This document shows positions 53,882 through 63,221 of a stretch of DNA of 64,000 nt, piece by piece. This DNA comes from G963701675 sp963701675. Lineage in GTDB: Bacteria; Planctomycetota; Planctomycetia; Gemmatales; Gemmataceae. Each line of letters begins with the position of its first letter. The first letter of the stretch is position 1. A program made the translations under genes and the position numbers. Where the stretch lies: assembly GCA_963701675.1 (NCBI GenBank), contig OY969623.1, forward strand, positions 7,812,001 to 7,876,000, in the 5' to 3' direction. The notes under the pieces were generated by a model. It was not told the DNA's origin. It ran no database searches and was given only the letters and a program-made list of their open reading frames with translations.

Positions 53882-56800
53882 TCAGGTCACCGTCCAACAC
53901 TTCGAGAATTCCGACGTATTGTTGCCGGGACTCGTGGCCGTCGCAGTGATGACATGGCCGACGGGGACTTCGACTCCGGCGACGAAAATCGTTCGGCCGC
54001 GGCCCGTCGATTTCGTCGTCAGCGTTTTCGAGCCAAGGTACGTCTCACCTTCGCCAAACGTCGACGGATCGCACACGGAACTGCTGAAGAAATCGAGCGT
54101 GAACGTGGTACTCGGTGTGCTGACCAGCGTCGCGGAGATGGTCGTCGTGCCGCCGCCTGAGGTCGCCAGATTTACTGCGGGTTTGTTTTGATTTCCATTC
54201 CCGCCATTCGTCAGAGCAATGCCCAAGCCGCCGTTGGAGTAGATGGCGTTCTGGCTAATGGCGTTGCCGATGCCGCCGTCAATGGTAACTCCCTGGGAGC
54301 CGTTGAAAGCGATTAGGTTGCCGGACCCCGGAGTCGTCCCGCCGACCAAACTGTTCGATCCGTAGAGAAAAACACCGTAGCCAAGATTTCCCAGGGCGGA
54401 CGTCCCAGCAGCGTTGGTACCAATGTAATTGCCCTGGATGACTGTGGAAGCGGCGGAAACGTTGCTAACAATGGCGTTCCCATTTCCAGAGATAAGATTT
54501 CGGCTTGCCGCCGTGGCGCCCCCGATGGTATTCGCTACGGAATACAAGGAGATGCCGGTGCTGTTTTTGACGGCGACCGTACCCGTGGCGTCGGTGCCGA
54601 TGTAGTTGCCAACGACTAGATTGCCTCCGTTTACCCCCAAGAGGATCCCGTTCTGAAAGCCATTGATAACCAGTCCCTTGATCGTGCTGTTGCCGGCGGT
54701 CACATGCAAGCCGTTTATGAGCGAAGTGTTGTCCGCGGAAAGGACGACAAGGGGTGTGTCTACGTAGCCAGGCTGTGTCGTGCCGTCGATGACTACCGGG
54801 TCGGTGATCGCCGGAAGGGCGGAGGTCGGCGCGATCGTCTGTACTCCGCTACCAATATCGAACGTGATGGTGTCGACGCCGGGGTTCGCATTGGCGGTAA
54901 GAATCGCCTGACGAAGCGAGCCCGAGCCGGAGTCATTGGTATTTACAACCGTGAAGGAATGGTTCTCATACCAGGCGATCTTGTCGTCGTTAGCGGATGC
55001 GGAGAGGACATCGGTGTCGCCGTCGCTGTCCACGTCCGCTGCCATTACGCTCACGGCGCCGACCGCGGCGGTGGTGATGGTGTGGGCCGTGAAACTTGGA
55101 TTCACGCCGCCATCGTTCTTGTACCAGGCGATCTTGTTATCTACGACCGAAGCGGACAAGACATTGATGTCACCGTCGGCGTCTATGTCCGCGGCAAACA
55201 CGTCCTTGGGAAGGTTCACGAAGGTTGTCGTAATAACGTGGGCGGTGAAATTCTGGTTGCCGTCGTTTCGATACCAGGCGATCTTGTTGTCTACGATCGA
55301 AGCGGACAAGACATCGATGTCACCGTCTCCGTCAACGTCCGCCGTAAACACGCTCTCGGCGCCACTCGCGGCCGTCGTGATGGTGTGGGCGGTGAAGGCC
55401 TCGCCGCCGTTGTTCTCGTACCAGGCGATCTTGTTGTCATAATAAGACGCGGACAGGACGTCGGTGTCGCCATCACGGTCCACGTCTGCCGTAATCACGG
55501 AGCGGGCCCCGTTCGCGGCGGTTGTGATGGTATGCAGCGTGAAACTCTCGCTGCCGTTGTTCCGGTACCACGCGATCTTGTCGTCCAAGGCGGACGCGGA
55601 GAGAACGTCCATGTCGCCGTCGCCGTCCACGTCCGCGGCGTACACGCTTCTGGCATCGGCGGCGGTGGTGGTGATGGTGTGGGCCGTGAAACTGGGATTC
55701 GCGCCGCCGCTGTTCTTGTACCATGCGATCTTGTTGTCCAATCGGGACGCGGAAAGGACGTCCGTGTCGCCGTCGCTGTCCACGTCCGCGGCGAATACGC
55801 TCACGGCGCCAAACGCCGCAGGTGTGATAGTATGGGCAGTGAAGCTCTGGCTCCCGTTGTTTTCGTACCAGGCGATCTTGGCGTCAAAGTGTTCCGCGGC
55901 CAGGACATCGGTGTCGCCGTCGCCATCTATGTCCGCCGCAAACACACTGTAGGCGCCGTTGGCGGCCGTGCTGATGGTGTGGGCTTCAAAGCAGCCGCAG
56001 TTCGGAGGCGCCACGCGAAACTTGGTGACGAAGCCGCCATAGGAGGCATTGAGTGCCGTGTCGAAGGCGCCCGGCGTGGTCGGGAAGTCATTAGAACCGG
56101 TCCATCCGGTCATGTAAACGTTACCGCTGCTATCCACGGCAATCCCGGATCCTTGGTCCCAGTCAGACCCGCCCATGAGGCTAGAGTAGGCGAGAGCTGA
56201 CCCGGCCGCGTTCAGCTTGGTCACGAAGGCGTCGATAATGTTAAGGGTCGTGTCGAGGGCGCCCGGCGTGGCCGGGAAGTTCCAGGAATTGGTCCATCCG
56301 GTCACGTAGGCGTTTCCGCTGCCGTCTACCGCAATGCCCATGACATAATCATCGTAATATCCGCCCAGGAAGGTGGAGTAGATGAGGGCTGAGCCGTCGC
56401 TATTCAGCTTGGTCACGAACGTGTCGTAGCCGCTGCTGTACGAGGTGTCAAACGCACCTGGGGTGGTCGGGAAGTTCGAGGATTTGGTCCTCCCGGTCAC
56501 GTAGGCATTGCCGCTACTATCCAGGGCGATGCCGACGCCATCATCGTCGGCGGAGCCGCCAAGGAAGGTAGAGTAGATAAGGGCCGAGCCGGCCGCATTC
56601 AGCTTGGTCACGAAGGCGTCTTCCCCACCGCTGCCGATATCAATCGTCGTGTCGAACGCGCCCGGCGTGGTAGGGAAGTCACCTGCATTGGTATTTCCCG
56701 TCACGTAGGCGTTACCGCTGCCATCCACGGCGATACCGGGATCGCCCTCATAAATCTGGTAGAAGTTCTCGAATCCGGTCCCACCCAAGTAGGTGGAGTA

Positions 56801-58672
56801 AGCGAGGGCCGAACCACTGGCATTCAGCTTGGTCACGAAGGCGTCGATGACGTAGTTAAGCGTCGCGTCGAAGGCGCCCGGCGTGATCGGAAAGTTGGGC
56901 GAAGACGTATGTCCAGTCACATAAGCGTTGCCGGCGCCATCCACGGCGATGCCTCGGCTCCATTCGTCACCTGAACCACCGAAGAAAGTCGAGTACCCCA
57001 AAGCCGAGCCGCCCGCATTTAGCTTGGTAATGAAACCGTCTTGGTTATAAGTGCCGCCGTTGTTCGTCGTATCGAAGGCGCCCACGGTGATAGGAAAGTC
57101 ATTCGACTCGGTCACGCCGGTCACGTAGGCGCTGCCGCTAATATCGACGGCAATCCCGAGTGCCACGTCGGTACCCGAACCACCCAGAAAGGTCGAGTAG
57201 ACGAGGCCCGAGCCGGCCGCATTCAGCTTGGTGACGAAGGCGTCGTAACCGGGGCCATTGAACGTCGCGTCGAAGGCGCCCGGCGTGATCGGGAAGCCGC
57301 CGGAGCTGGCATACCCGGTCACGTAAGCACTGCCGGTGCTGTCCACGGCAACTTTCCGGGCTTCCGCTAACTCACCCAAGATCGTGGAGTAGCCCAGCAC
57401 CAACGGGTCGATGACCAGTGGCTGGCTTTGATCGTAGTTTCCAACCTGGAATCGTATCGTGTTCCCAACCATCACGTAGCCACTTGCCACCTCCTGGCGA
57501 CCATTGCCAACCTGCTGGTAAGTAAACGGCTTCTGCTGGACGACGTCGCCCGCGGCCGTGTGAACGACGAGATCGCCCTGCGGATTGATCTCCATGCCGT
57601 CGGCGCCAGCGAAGTTCAAGGCAATCGCGCTCGGATCGGCGCCGGGGGAAACGATGAAGTCGTATTCCAGTTGCCCGTTGTTGCCGTAGTACGCGAGATC
57701 GATGCCCGGGTACACCTCGTCGTATTCCACCCGGCCAAAGCTGGCGATGTTCGTGCGCCACTGTGTCGGGTCGTTGCCGATGAAGTAATTGGTGATGCCG
57801 GGCAGCTTGTCCGTCGCCGTCGCGCGGGCTTCATTGTTGCCGCCAGCGATTTGCATGTGCAGGGCGACCCCGGTTCTTGCTTCCGGTGAGCGGGGCGTGT
57901 CAACGCCCTGAAACCGTGCAGTTCTCAGGGGGTTAACACCCCCCGCTCGCACATCGCTCGATTCTGAGTTCTGAACTCCCGATTCTGATTTCTGCATCGC
58001 AAACACTGCCGCCGTCGGCGTCAGAAACAACGTGGAGCCACCGCCGCGCGACACGAAATCAACCCGCTCGTCGAACTGGCCGACGTTTTGTTCGAAGCTC
58101 AACGGCAACTTGCCGTAATTGTCAAGGACTTCGGAGTCCTGCGCTTCGCTAGACGCTTGCAAATCGGCTGGTTTGGTTGCTGCGCCACCGGTGGCCATCT
58201 GCGGTGCGGTCAACTGCACCCTACCGAAAATCGCCGAACCAGCCGCCCTCCCCGCAGCGGGAGCCGTCAGTGCGCTGGACGCCATCTCCATGGCCGCTGG
58301 CCTTTGCATCGCGACACCGAGGCGAAAGGCGGGCGGGCGGTTTGAACTCGCCCCGACTTGGAGTACGTCGAGCGTCGGGTTCTCCTTGCGTGGCACGTAC
58401 TCATGTGCAACCGCAATGTCAGACGCCTCCGTCGCAACCAGTTCCGGCCGCCAGATCTCGCGAATCAGATCCGGTTTCTCTACCCTCCGCAGCGCGGGCA
58501 CGGCTTCGTCAAGTCCGTTCTTCTCGATCTCGAGCGCCAATGTCGAGCCGCCCAAAAGGAGGCTCGAGAACAAACTCCCTGGCGGCAGACGCCGCTCCAG
58601 GAGTTCGATCACGGGTCGATACGCTTTCAGATGGTGCGCACGACTGCGGAGTGACGGTGACGAGCGTTTCAT
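53882..58672 (-). CDS. Giant mosaic exoprotein: SBBP + VCBS + beta-helix (1596 aa)
   Basis: The start is ATG 58672, with the variant signature IELLERRLPPGSLF near residue 22. In order it has: a ~230-residue DUF7948-type domain (LPLSFEQNVGQFDERVDFVS; DEVYPGIDLAYYGNNGQLEY DF), seven SBBP beta-propeller repeats (VDGSGNAYVTGWTNSWNFPA TPGA; DAFVTKLNAAGSALAYSTYL GG), seven VCBS/FG-GAP repeats (DVDGDGDMDVLSASALDDKI AWYRN), and a right-handed beta-helix (SLRQAILTANANPGVDTITF; NLVVGNYIGTDATGTVAV). A short beta-sandwich tail ends it. Each type of repeat is known in secreted proteins, but the four-part combination is unusual. The role is unknown; surface adhesin or scaffold is inferred. Confidence 0.9.
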   Translation of the reverse strand: MKRSSPSLRSRAHHLKAYRPVIELLERRLPPGSLFSSLLLGGSTLALEIEKNGLDEAVPALRRVEKPDLIREIWRPELVATEASDIAVAHEYVPRKENPTLDVLQVGASSNRPPAFRLGVAMQRPAAMEMASSALTAPAAGRAAGSAIFGRVQLTAPQMATGGAATKPADLQASSEAQDSEVLDNYGKLPLSFEQNVGQFDERVDFVSRGGGSTLFLTPTAAVFAMQKSESGVQNSESSDVRAGGVNPLRTARFQGVDTPRSPEARTGVALHMQIAGGNNEARATATDKLPGITNYFIGNDPTQWRTNIASFGRVEYDEVYPGIDLAYYGNNGQLEYDFIVSPGADPSAIALNFAGADGMEINPQGDLVVHTAAGDVVQQKPFTYQQVGNGRQEVASGYVMVGNTIRFQVGNYDQSQPLVIDPLVLGYSTILGELAEARKVAVDSTGSAYVTGYASSGGFPITPGAFDATFNGPGYDAFVTKLNAAGSGLVYSTFLGGSGTDVALGIAVDISGSAYVTGVTESNDFPITVGAFDTTNNGGTYNQDGFITKLNAGGSALGYSTFFGGSGDEWSRGIAVDGAGNAYVTGHTSSPNFPITPGAFDATLNYVIDAFVTKLNASGSALAYSTYLGGTGFENFYQIYEGDPGIAVDGSGNAYVTGNTNAGDFPTTPGAFDTTIDIGSGGEDAFVTKLNAAGSALIYSTFLGGSADDDGVGIALDSSGNAYVTGRTKSSNFPTTPGAFDTSYSSGYDTFVTKLNSDGSALIYSTFLGGYYDDYVMGIAVDGSGNAYVTGWTNSWNFPATPGALDTTLNIIDAFVTKLNAAGSALAYSSLMGGSDWDQGSGIAVDSSGNVYMTGWTGSNDFPTTPGAFDTALNASYGGFVTKFRVAPPNCGCFEAHTISTAANGAYSVFAADIDGDGDTDVLAAEHFDAKIAWYENNGSQSFTAHTITPAAFGAVSVFAADVDSDGDTDVLSASRLDNKIAWYKNSGGANPSFTAHTITTTAADARSVYAADVDGDGDMDVLSASALDDKIAWYRNNGSESFTLHTITTAANGARSVITADVDRDGDTDVLSASYYDNKIAWYENNGGEAFTAHTITTAASGAESVFTADVDGDGDIDVLSASIVDNKIAWYRNDGNQNFTAHVITTTFVNLPKDVFAADIDADGDINVLSASVVDNKIAWYKNDGGVNPSFTAHTITTAAVGAVSVMAADVDSDGDTDVLSASANDDKIAWYENHSFTVVNTNDSGSGSLRQAILTANANPGVDTITFDIGSGVQTIAPTSALPAITDPVVIDGTTQPGYVDTPLVVLSADNTSLINGLHVTAGNSTIKGLVINGFQNGILLGVNGGNLVVGNYIGTDATGTVAVKNSTGISLYSVANTIGGATAASRNLISGNGNAIVSNVSAASTVIQGNYIGTNAAGTSALGNLGYGVFLYGSNSLVGGTTPGSGNLIAFNGSQGVTIDGGIGNAISQNAIYSNGGLGIALTNGGNGNQNKPAVNLATSGGGTTTISATLVSTPSTTFTLDFFSSSVCDPSTFGEGETYLGSKTLTTKSTGRGRTIFVAGVEVPVGHVITATATSPGNNTSEFSKCWTVT

Positions 58673-58748
58673 GGTGAGGACCTTTCTCGAAAGAGATGGT
58701 AGTGCGACAGAATCAAGTCACACTGCTGAATTTTCCCGGCGTCTGAAT

Positions 58749-58780
58749 CACCATGCGAATTCCGCCGTGGATTACTGCCA
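58749..58780 (-). promoter_or_regulatory. Conserved upstream block, copy 2
   Basis: It has the same CACCATGCGAATTCC-N7-ATTACTGCCA arrangement as at 53736-53767, starting 77 bases upstream of gene 53882-58672. Its ATTACTGCCA arm also pairs with TGGCAGTAAT at 58824-58833 (10-base perfect inverted repeat, 43-base loop). Confidence 0.55.
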
Positions 58781-58917
58781 GATTTCTTGAGAATCCCCCT
58801 TCATCGCGTGCCCAATGCCGATTTGGCAGTAATACGAGTCGCCGTTTGCGATGAACGGGCAATGAAGTGACGATGGACCAGTTTTGCGGTTTGCGAATTG
58901 CGGTAGGAAGGTTCGTG

Positions 58918-61803
58918 TTACTTGTTGCCGTCCTTGTCGACCTGCTTCCGAGTCTCCAGTTCCTTCTTCCACCTGTCGGCCTCGGCATTGTCGCCGGTCG
59001 CCTCGTAGACAGCGACCAGGAACTCGATGGTCTCGATCAGGCGTGCCTTCAGTGCCGATGCGGAGTGCTGAGGTCCAACTTCCTGCTGCGAGTTTTTCAT
59101 CCCTTGATACGCTTGAAGGAGCAGCGGTTTGGCATCGGCAAACTTCTGCTGGCCCAGCAGGGCGGAACCGAGCAGCGATTGAATGTAATATGTTGTCCCG
59201 TCGTTGGGCCGCATTTTTCTGTTGATGGCCAATGACTCGCGTAGGATCGGCTCCGCGTCGGCGTGCTTCTTCCGCTGCAGCAAGCTCGCACCGAGTGCCG
59301 AAAACGTCCCGACATAGGTGGATGATTCCGGCCCGTCTCTCTCTTTGACGGCCGCCAGCCACTTCCGCCGCCAGACGTCCGCCTCGTCGTACTGTTTCAG
59401 TTGCTCGTGGCATTTACACAGGTCGCGAATAATCACACCGGCGTGTCCGTGGGCAAACTTGAGCTTCTCGACACCAACCGCCGCCTGTTGAAACAGAGCA
59501 AGAGCCTGCTCCCGCTTCCCGTCGGCTTGATACGCCAACGCCAGGTTGTAGAGCGTGAAGATGGTCGAAGGGTGGCGGGCGCCGAGAGCCATCACCTGCG
59601 CGTCCCGCACCCGTTCGGCCAGGGCGATCGCCTCGGCCGTACGCCCGAAAGCCCGATAATTCCAGGCCAGGCTGTTTAGGAATTTGAGGCTGCGCGGATG
59701 TTCGGGCCCTAGTTTTGGCACGATGGCGTCCCGCGCCTCCTCCATGAGGGCGAGAGACTTTCTCATATTCCCAGCGCCGTTGTGCACCCCGGACAGATTG
59801 TGGAGCGCGTCGATGGACCGCGGATGATCATCGCCGAATTTCTTGACCAGTGCGTCCCTCACGTGCTCGGATAGGGCAACCGCTTCGCTCTTTTTTCCGG
59901 CCGCCAAATAAGCTCCGGCCAGGCTGCCGACGGTGCCGAGAGTGTCTGGATGGTCGTCCCCGAGCTTCTTCACTTGTGCGTCCCGCACCGGCTCTAGTAG
60001 GGCGATAGCCTCAATGGGCCTCCCTGCAAACCAGTACGCCACTCCCAGGCTGTGCATCGTGCCGAGGGTATCCAGGTGGTCGGCGCCAAGTTTCTTCACC
60101 TGGGCGTCCCGCACCTGCTCGAAGAGATCGATGGCCTCGGATCTCTTCCCAACGGCCTCAAACGCTACGGCCAGGTGGTTGGCGCTGGCGAGAGTGAGTG
60201 GGTGGTCCGCGCCCAACTCAGCGGCTCGGGTCGCACGGGCCTTAGTGAACAGCGACTCCGCCTTGGCGGCATGGCCCAGGCCAAGGTAGGTCGCCCCAAG
60301 TCGGTCTTGCAGCTTGGCCACGACGAGGGGGTCGCCGATCGCCTCCCCGTCCAGCTCGGCGGCCGTCTGGTCCAGCCGGTCCCCCAGGATCGCACGCAGC
60401 GGCCGGCCTTCTTTCTCCTCCGCCTGCGGGTCGAGGTCCGCGAAAATCGAGCCCATTGCGTCAATTCCCTTCTCAATCTGGACCAGGCGCTTCTCGGCCG
60501 TTTCCTTGGCCCGCCGTTCACGCATTAACCCGAGCGTCGTCCCGACGATGCCGCCGACCAGGAGAAGAAAGATGATCGAAACCGCCAACACGGGCGCTTT
60601 GTTCCGTTTCAGAAATTTCCGCAATCGGTAGCCGCGCGACGGCGGTCCGGCCTCTACCGGTTCGTCGTCCAAATAACGCTGGATGTCTCGGGCCAAACCA
60701 TTGGCCGCGTCGTAGCGCCGGCCGCGTTCCTTCTCCAGACACTTCATTACGATCCAGTCGAGTTCTCCGGTCACCAACTTCGTTAGCGACTTGGGCTCCA
60801 ACTTCCGGGTAGCGGCGATGCTTGGAAGTTCTTCGGAGGACGATAGCTTGGTGCTCGGTTTGGGTGGTTCGACTTCCTTGATGAACCGTAACATCTCGGC
60901 AAAACCGGCTTCTTGAAGCTGTTTGGACGTAAACGGCGGCGCCCCGGTGAGCAACTCGTAGAGAATGATTCCAAGGGAGTAGATGTCGGCCCGCGTATCG
61001 ATGTCCAGATTGTTCAGTTCTGCCTGTTCGGGCGCCATGTACTCCATGGTGCCCACCAGCACGCCTACTTCGGTGAACAAAGTCCGCTCAGCCATTGTCC
61101 GGCCGATCGCTTTGGCCACGCCGAAGTCGATCACCTTGGGCACCGGCCGACCATCGTACAGTGCGATGAGCACGTTGGACGGCTTCAGGTCGCGGTGAAT
61201 GATCCCTTTTTGATGGGCATGTTGCACGGCATGGCAGACGGGAATGAAAAGTTCCAAGCGCTCGCGCGGCGTCAAACGCTCCTGATCGCAGAATCTCGTG
61301 ATGGAAATGCCTTTCACCAGCTCCATGACGACATACGGTCGACCGAGATCTGTCGTCCCGGCATCGAGCACTCTGGCAATGTTTGGGTGATCCATCATCG
61401 CCAAGGCCTCCCGCTCCTGCTCGAAGCGGGCGATAATCTGGCGTGAATCCATGCCGGCCTTGATGACTTTCAACGCGACGCTGCGTTTGACCGGCTGTTC
61501 CTGTTCCGCCAGGAAGACCGTTCCCATGCCGCCCTCGCCGAGCTTCTGCAGGAGCTTATAGGGCCCGATCGGGGCTCCTATTGTCTCCTCTCTTTCATTA
61601 GAGACCGCAGATCCGTGAAGCGGCCCGACGGGATGGCTCATGAATTGGCCTACATTCGCTAACGCCTCCAGCAGTCCCTCCAACTCCGCCCGGAGAGCGA
61701 CATCTTCGCCACAGGCCTGGTCCAGGTAGGCGGCGCGTTCCGCAGTCGAGGCCAGTTCTAAGGCCTTTCCAAAGATGAATTTCACGTCGGACGGCGTAGC
61801 CAT
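58918..61803 (-). CDS. Ser/Thr protein kinase with TPR sensor-like region
   Basis: This 961-residue protein has an N-terminal planctomycete-type lead (FGKALELASTAERAAYLDQA), then a complete eukaryotic-like kinase: glycine loop LGEGGMGTVFLAEQ, Lys in VALKVIKAGM, HRDLKPSN, DFGVAKAIG and MAPEQAELNN (~residues 80-350). A TM helix (APVLAVSIIFLLLVGGIVGT) follows, and about 500 residues of TPR-like repeats (SLAWNYRAFGRTAEAIALAE; HPDTLGTVGSLAGAYLAAGK) face outside. The gene lies 78 bases downstream of an ECF sigma gene on the same strand, a common planctomycete pair. Kinase target not known; the sigma factor is a candidate. Confidence 0.93.
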   Translation of the reverse strand: MATPSDVKFIFGKALELASTAERAAYLDQACGEDVALRAELEGLLEALANVGQFMSHPVGPLHGSAVSNEREETIGAPIGPYKLLQKLGEGGMGTVFLAEQEQPVKRSVALKVIKAGMDSRQIIARFEQEREALAMMDHPNIARVLDAGTTDLGRPYVVMELVKGISITRFCDQERLTPRERLELFIPVCHAVQHAHQKGIIHRDLKPSNVLIALYDGRPVPKVIDFGVAKAIGRTMAERTLFTEVGVLVGTMEYMAPEQAELNNLDIDTRADIYSLGIILYELLTGAPPFTSKQLQEAGFAEMLRFIKEVEPPKPSTKLSSSEELPSIAATRKLEPKSLTKLVTGELDWIVMKCLEKERGRRYDAANGLARDIQRYLDDEPVEAGPPSRGYRLRKFLKRNKAPVLAVSIIFLLLVGGIVGTTLGLMRERRAKETAEKRLVQIEKGIDAMGSIFADLDPQAEEKEGRPLRAILGDRLDQTAAELDGEAIGDPLVVAKLQDRLGATYLGLGHAAKAESLFTKARATRAAELGADHPLTLASANHLAVAFEAVGKRSEAIDLFEQVRDAQVKKLGADHLDTLGTMHSLGVAYWFAGRPIEAIALLEPVRDAQVKKLGDDHPDTLGTVGSLAGAYLAAGKKSEAVALSEHVRDALVKKFGDDHPRSIDALHNLSGVHNGAGNMRKSLALMEEARDAIVPKLGPEHPRSLKFLNSLAWNYRAFGRTAEAIALAERVRDAQVMALGARHPSTIFTLYNLALAYQADGKREQALALFQQAAVGVEKLKFAHGHAGVIIRDLCKCHEQLKQYDEADVWRRKWLAAVKERDGPESSTYVGTFSALGASLLQRKKHADAEPILRESLAINRKMRPNDGTTYYIQSLLGSALLGQQKFADAKPLLLQAYQGMKNSQQEVGPQHSASALKARLIETIEFLVAVYEATGDNAEADRWKKELETRKQVDKDGNK

Positions 61804-61881
61804 GCAATTGCACTCCAGAGAATTCCCTAATGGAAATGCGAAGTTAGCGGCCGAATGCTGCCAACTTGGAGAAATACTTCG

Positions 61882-62451
61882 TCAAATCCGAGCCGCGGCG
61901 CCGCCGAGATTCCGAAACAGCCACGCCCGGGCATAGGCCCAGTTTCGATAGGCCGATCGAGGAGAGATGCCGAGGAGTTCGGCCGCCTCATCAATGGTAA
62001 GCCCCACAAAGAAATGCAGCTTCACGAGTTCGGCGGTTTCTGCGTCTCGCTGTGAGAATTCATCCAGGGCTTCGTGGACCGCCAGGATTTCACCGTCTTC
62101 GCTTTTTGTTGGTGGGAGGTCGTCGCACAACTCTACCCGCCGCCGACCGCCTCCGTGTTTATCCTGCAGTTTGCGCCGGGCATTCTCCACCAATATACGC
62201 CGCATAGCTTCGGCCGCGGCCCCGAAAAAGTGGCGGCGATTGGCGAATTGTTGTTGTTCGGGTTTGTCAACGAGACGGAGATACGCTTCATGCACCAAGG
62301 CGGTGGGATTCAGCGTTTGTCCTGGTTTCTCGCGTGCCATCTGCCCCGCGGCGACGCGGCGAAGCTCGGTATACACCAACGGAAGCAGTTGTTCGGCGGC
62401 GCGCGGCTCACCGCTTTCGATGGCGCAGAGCAGACGTGAAACATCGCTCAT
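61882..62451 (-). CDS. ECF sigma factor (planctomycete Sig-70_X6 type)
   Basis: This 189-residue ECF sigma factor has region 2 (LVYTELRRVAAGQMAREKPG; TALVHEAYLRLVDKP; HFFGAAAEAMRRILVENARR) and region 4 (AELVKLHFFVGLTIDEAAEL LGISPRSAYRNWAYARAWL). The sequence layout matches the TIGR02999 group that is expanded in Planctomycetes. The next gene on the strand is the Ser/Thr kinase, 78 bases on, so the kinase may control it. ATG 62451 starts it; it is divergent from the second sigma gene. Confidence 0.92.
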   Translation of the reverse strand: MSDVSRLLCAIESGEPRAAEQLLPLVYTELRRVAAGQMAREKPGQTLNPTALVHEAYLRLVDKPEQQQFANRRHFFGAAAEAMRRILVENARRKLQDKHGGGRRRVELCDDLPPTKSEDGEILAVHEALDEFSQRDAETAELVKLHFFVGLTIDEAAELLGISPRSAYRNWAYARAWLFRNLGGAAARI

Positions 62452-62576
62452 GTTTAACTAGCTTAACGGCGGCTCGTGTGGGTAGCAAGCCACTCGACCG
62501 CAGTGGCGGTCTCCGATGTATATCGTGTACCGACGAAATGGAATGACTGCGTAGTTCTTGTTATCATGAGCCACAC
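62452..62576. promoter_or_regulatory. Shared divergent promoter region of two sigma-kinase modules
   Basis: These 125 bases separate two divergent ECF sigma genes. They must hold both promoters. A TTAACTAGCTTAA palindromic stretch lies at 62454-62466, next to the start of the leftward gene. No validated consensus can be assigned. Confidence 0.4.
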
Positions 62577-63221
62577 ATGCCTGAGAGCATCGGCGAGAAC
62601 CGTGAACTCATTTGCCGCGCCCGGGACGGAGATGGCGGCGCCCTTGGTGAGCTCCTCGCATTGCATCGCGATCGACTACGTCTGATGATCCGACTTCGCC
62701 TCGATCAGCGCCTTCAAGGCCGGATTGATCCCTCCGACGTGCTACAGGAAACTTATGTGGAAGCATTGGAGCGCTTCAACGAGTATACCGCGGAGCCGGC
62801 GATGCCCTTTTTCCTTTGGCTGCGCTTTCTGACCGTGCAGCGGATTCTCATCTTGCACCGCAGGCATCTGGAGGCCGAACGGAGAGATGCCGGTCGGGAA
62901 GTCTCGATCAACCAGGACGCTTTGCCTGAAGCCAGTTCGGTCATGCTGGCGGCAGAATTGATTGCGAATCAAACGACACCGAGCGGCGTCGCCATGCAGG
63001 CAGAGGCGCAGATTCACTTGCAACAAGCCCTCCAACAGATGGACCCGATCGACCGGGAAGTGTTGGCGCTACGCCACTTCGAACAGTTGAATCGAGCGGA
63101 GACAGCCCGAGTTCTCGGTATCCAGGAGTCGGCGTGCAGTAAGCGCTATGTTCGCGCGTTGAAACGGCTCAAGGATCTTCTGAGCGAACTTCCCGGCGGG
63201 CTGAGCGAGCTGGCGCCATGA
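62577..63221 (+). CDS. ECF sigma factor (planctomycete type 1)
   Basis: This 214-residue sigma factor has region 2 (GELLALHRDRLRLMIRLRLD; DPSDVLQETYVEALERFNEY; LWLRFLTVQRILILHRRHL) and region 4 (ALQQMDPIDREVLALRHFEQ LNRAETARVLGIQESACSKR YVRAL). It resembles the TIGR02984 (plancto1) ECF family. The stop overlaps the ATG of a kinase gene by 4 bases (ATGA), so they are translated together and probably act in one pathway. The Shine-Dalgarno is weak. Confidence 0.92.
   Translation: MPESIGENRELICRARDGDGGALGELLALHRDRLRLMIRLRLDQRLQGRIDPSDVLQETYVEALERFNEYTAEPAMPFFLWLRFLTVQRILILHRRHLEAERRDAGREVSINQDALPEASSVMLAAELIANQTTPSGVAMQAEAQIHLQQALQQMDPIDREVLALRHFEQLNRAETARVLGIQESACSKRYVRALKRLKDLLSELPGGLSELAP

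Noticed and set aside
54704..56200. 498-codon plus-strand ORF
   Set aside because: It lies antisense to the repetitive SBBP/VCBS gene; high-GC periodic codons keep the opposite frame open. No domain, start signal or RBS supports it.
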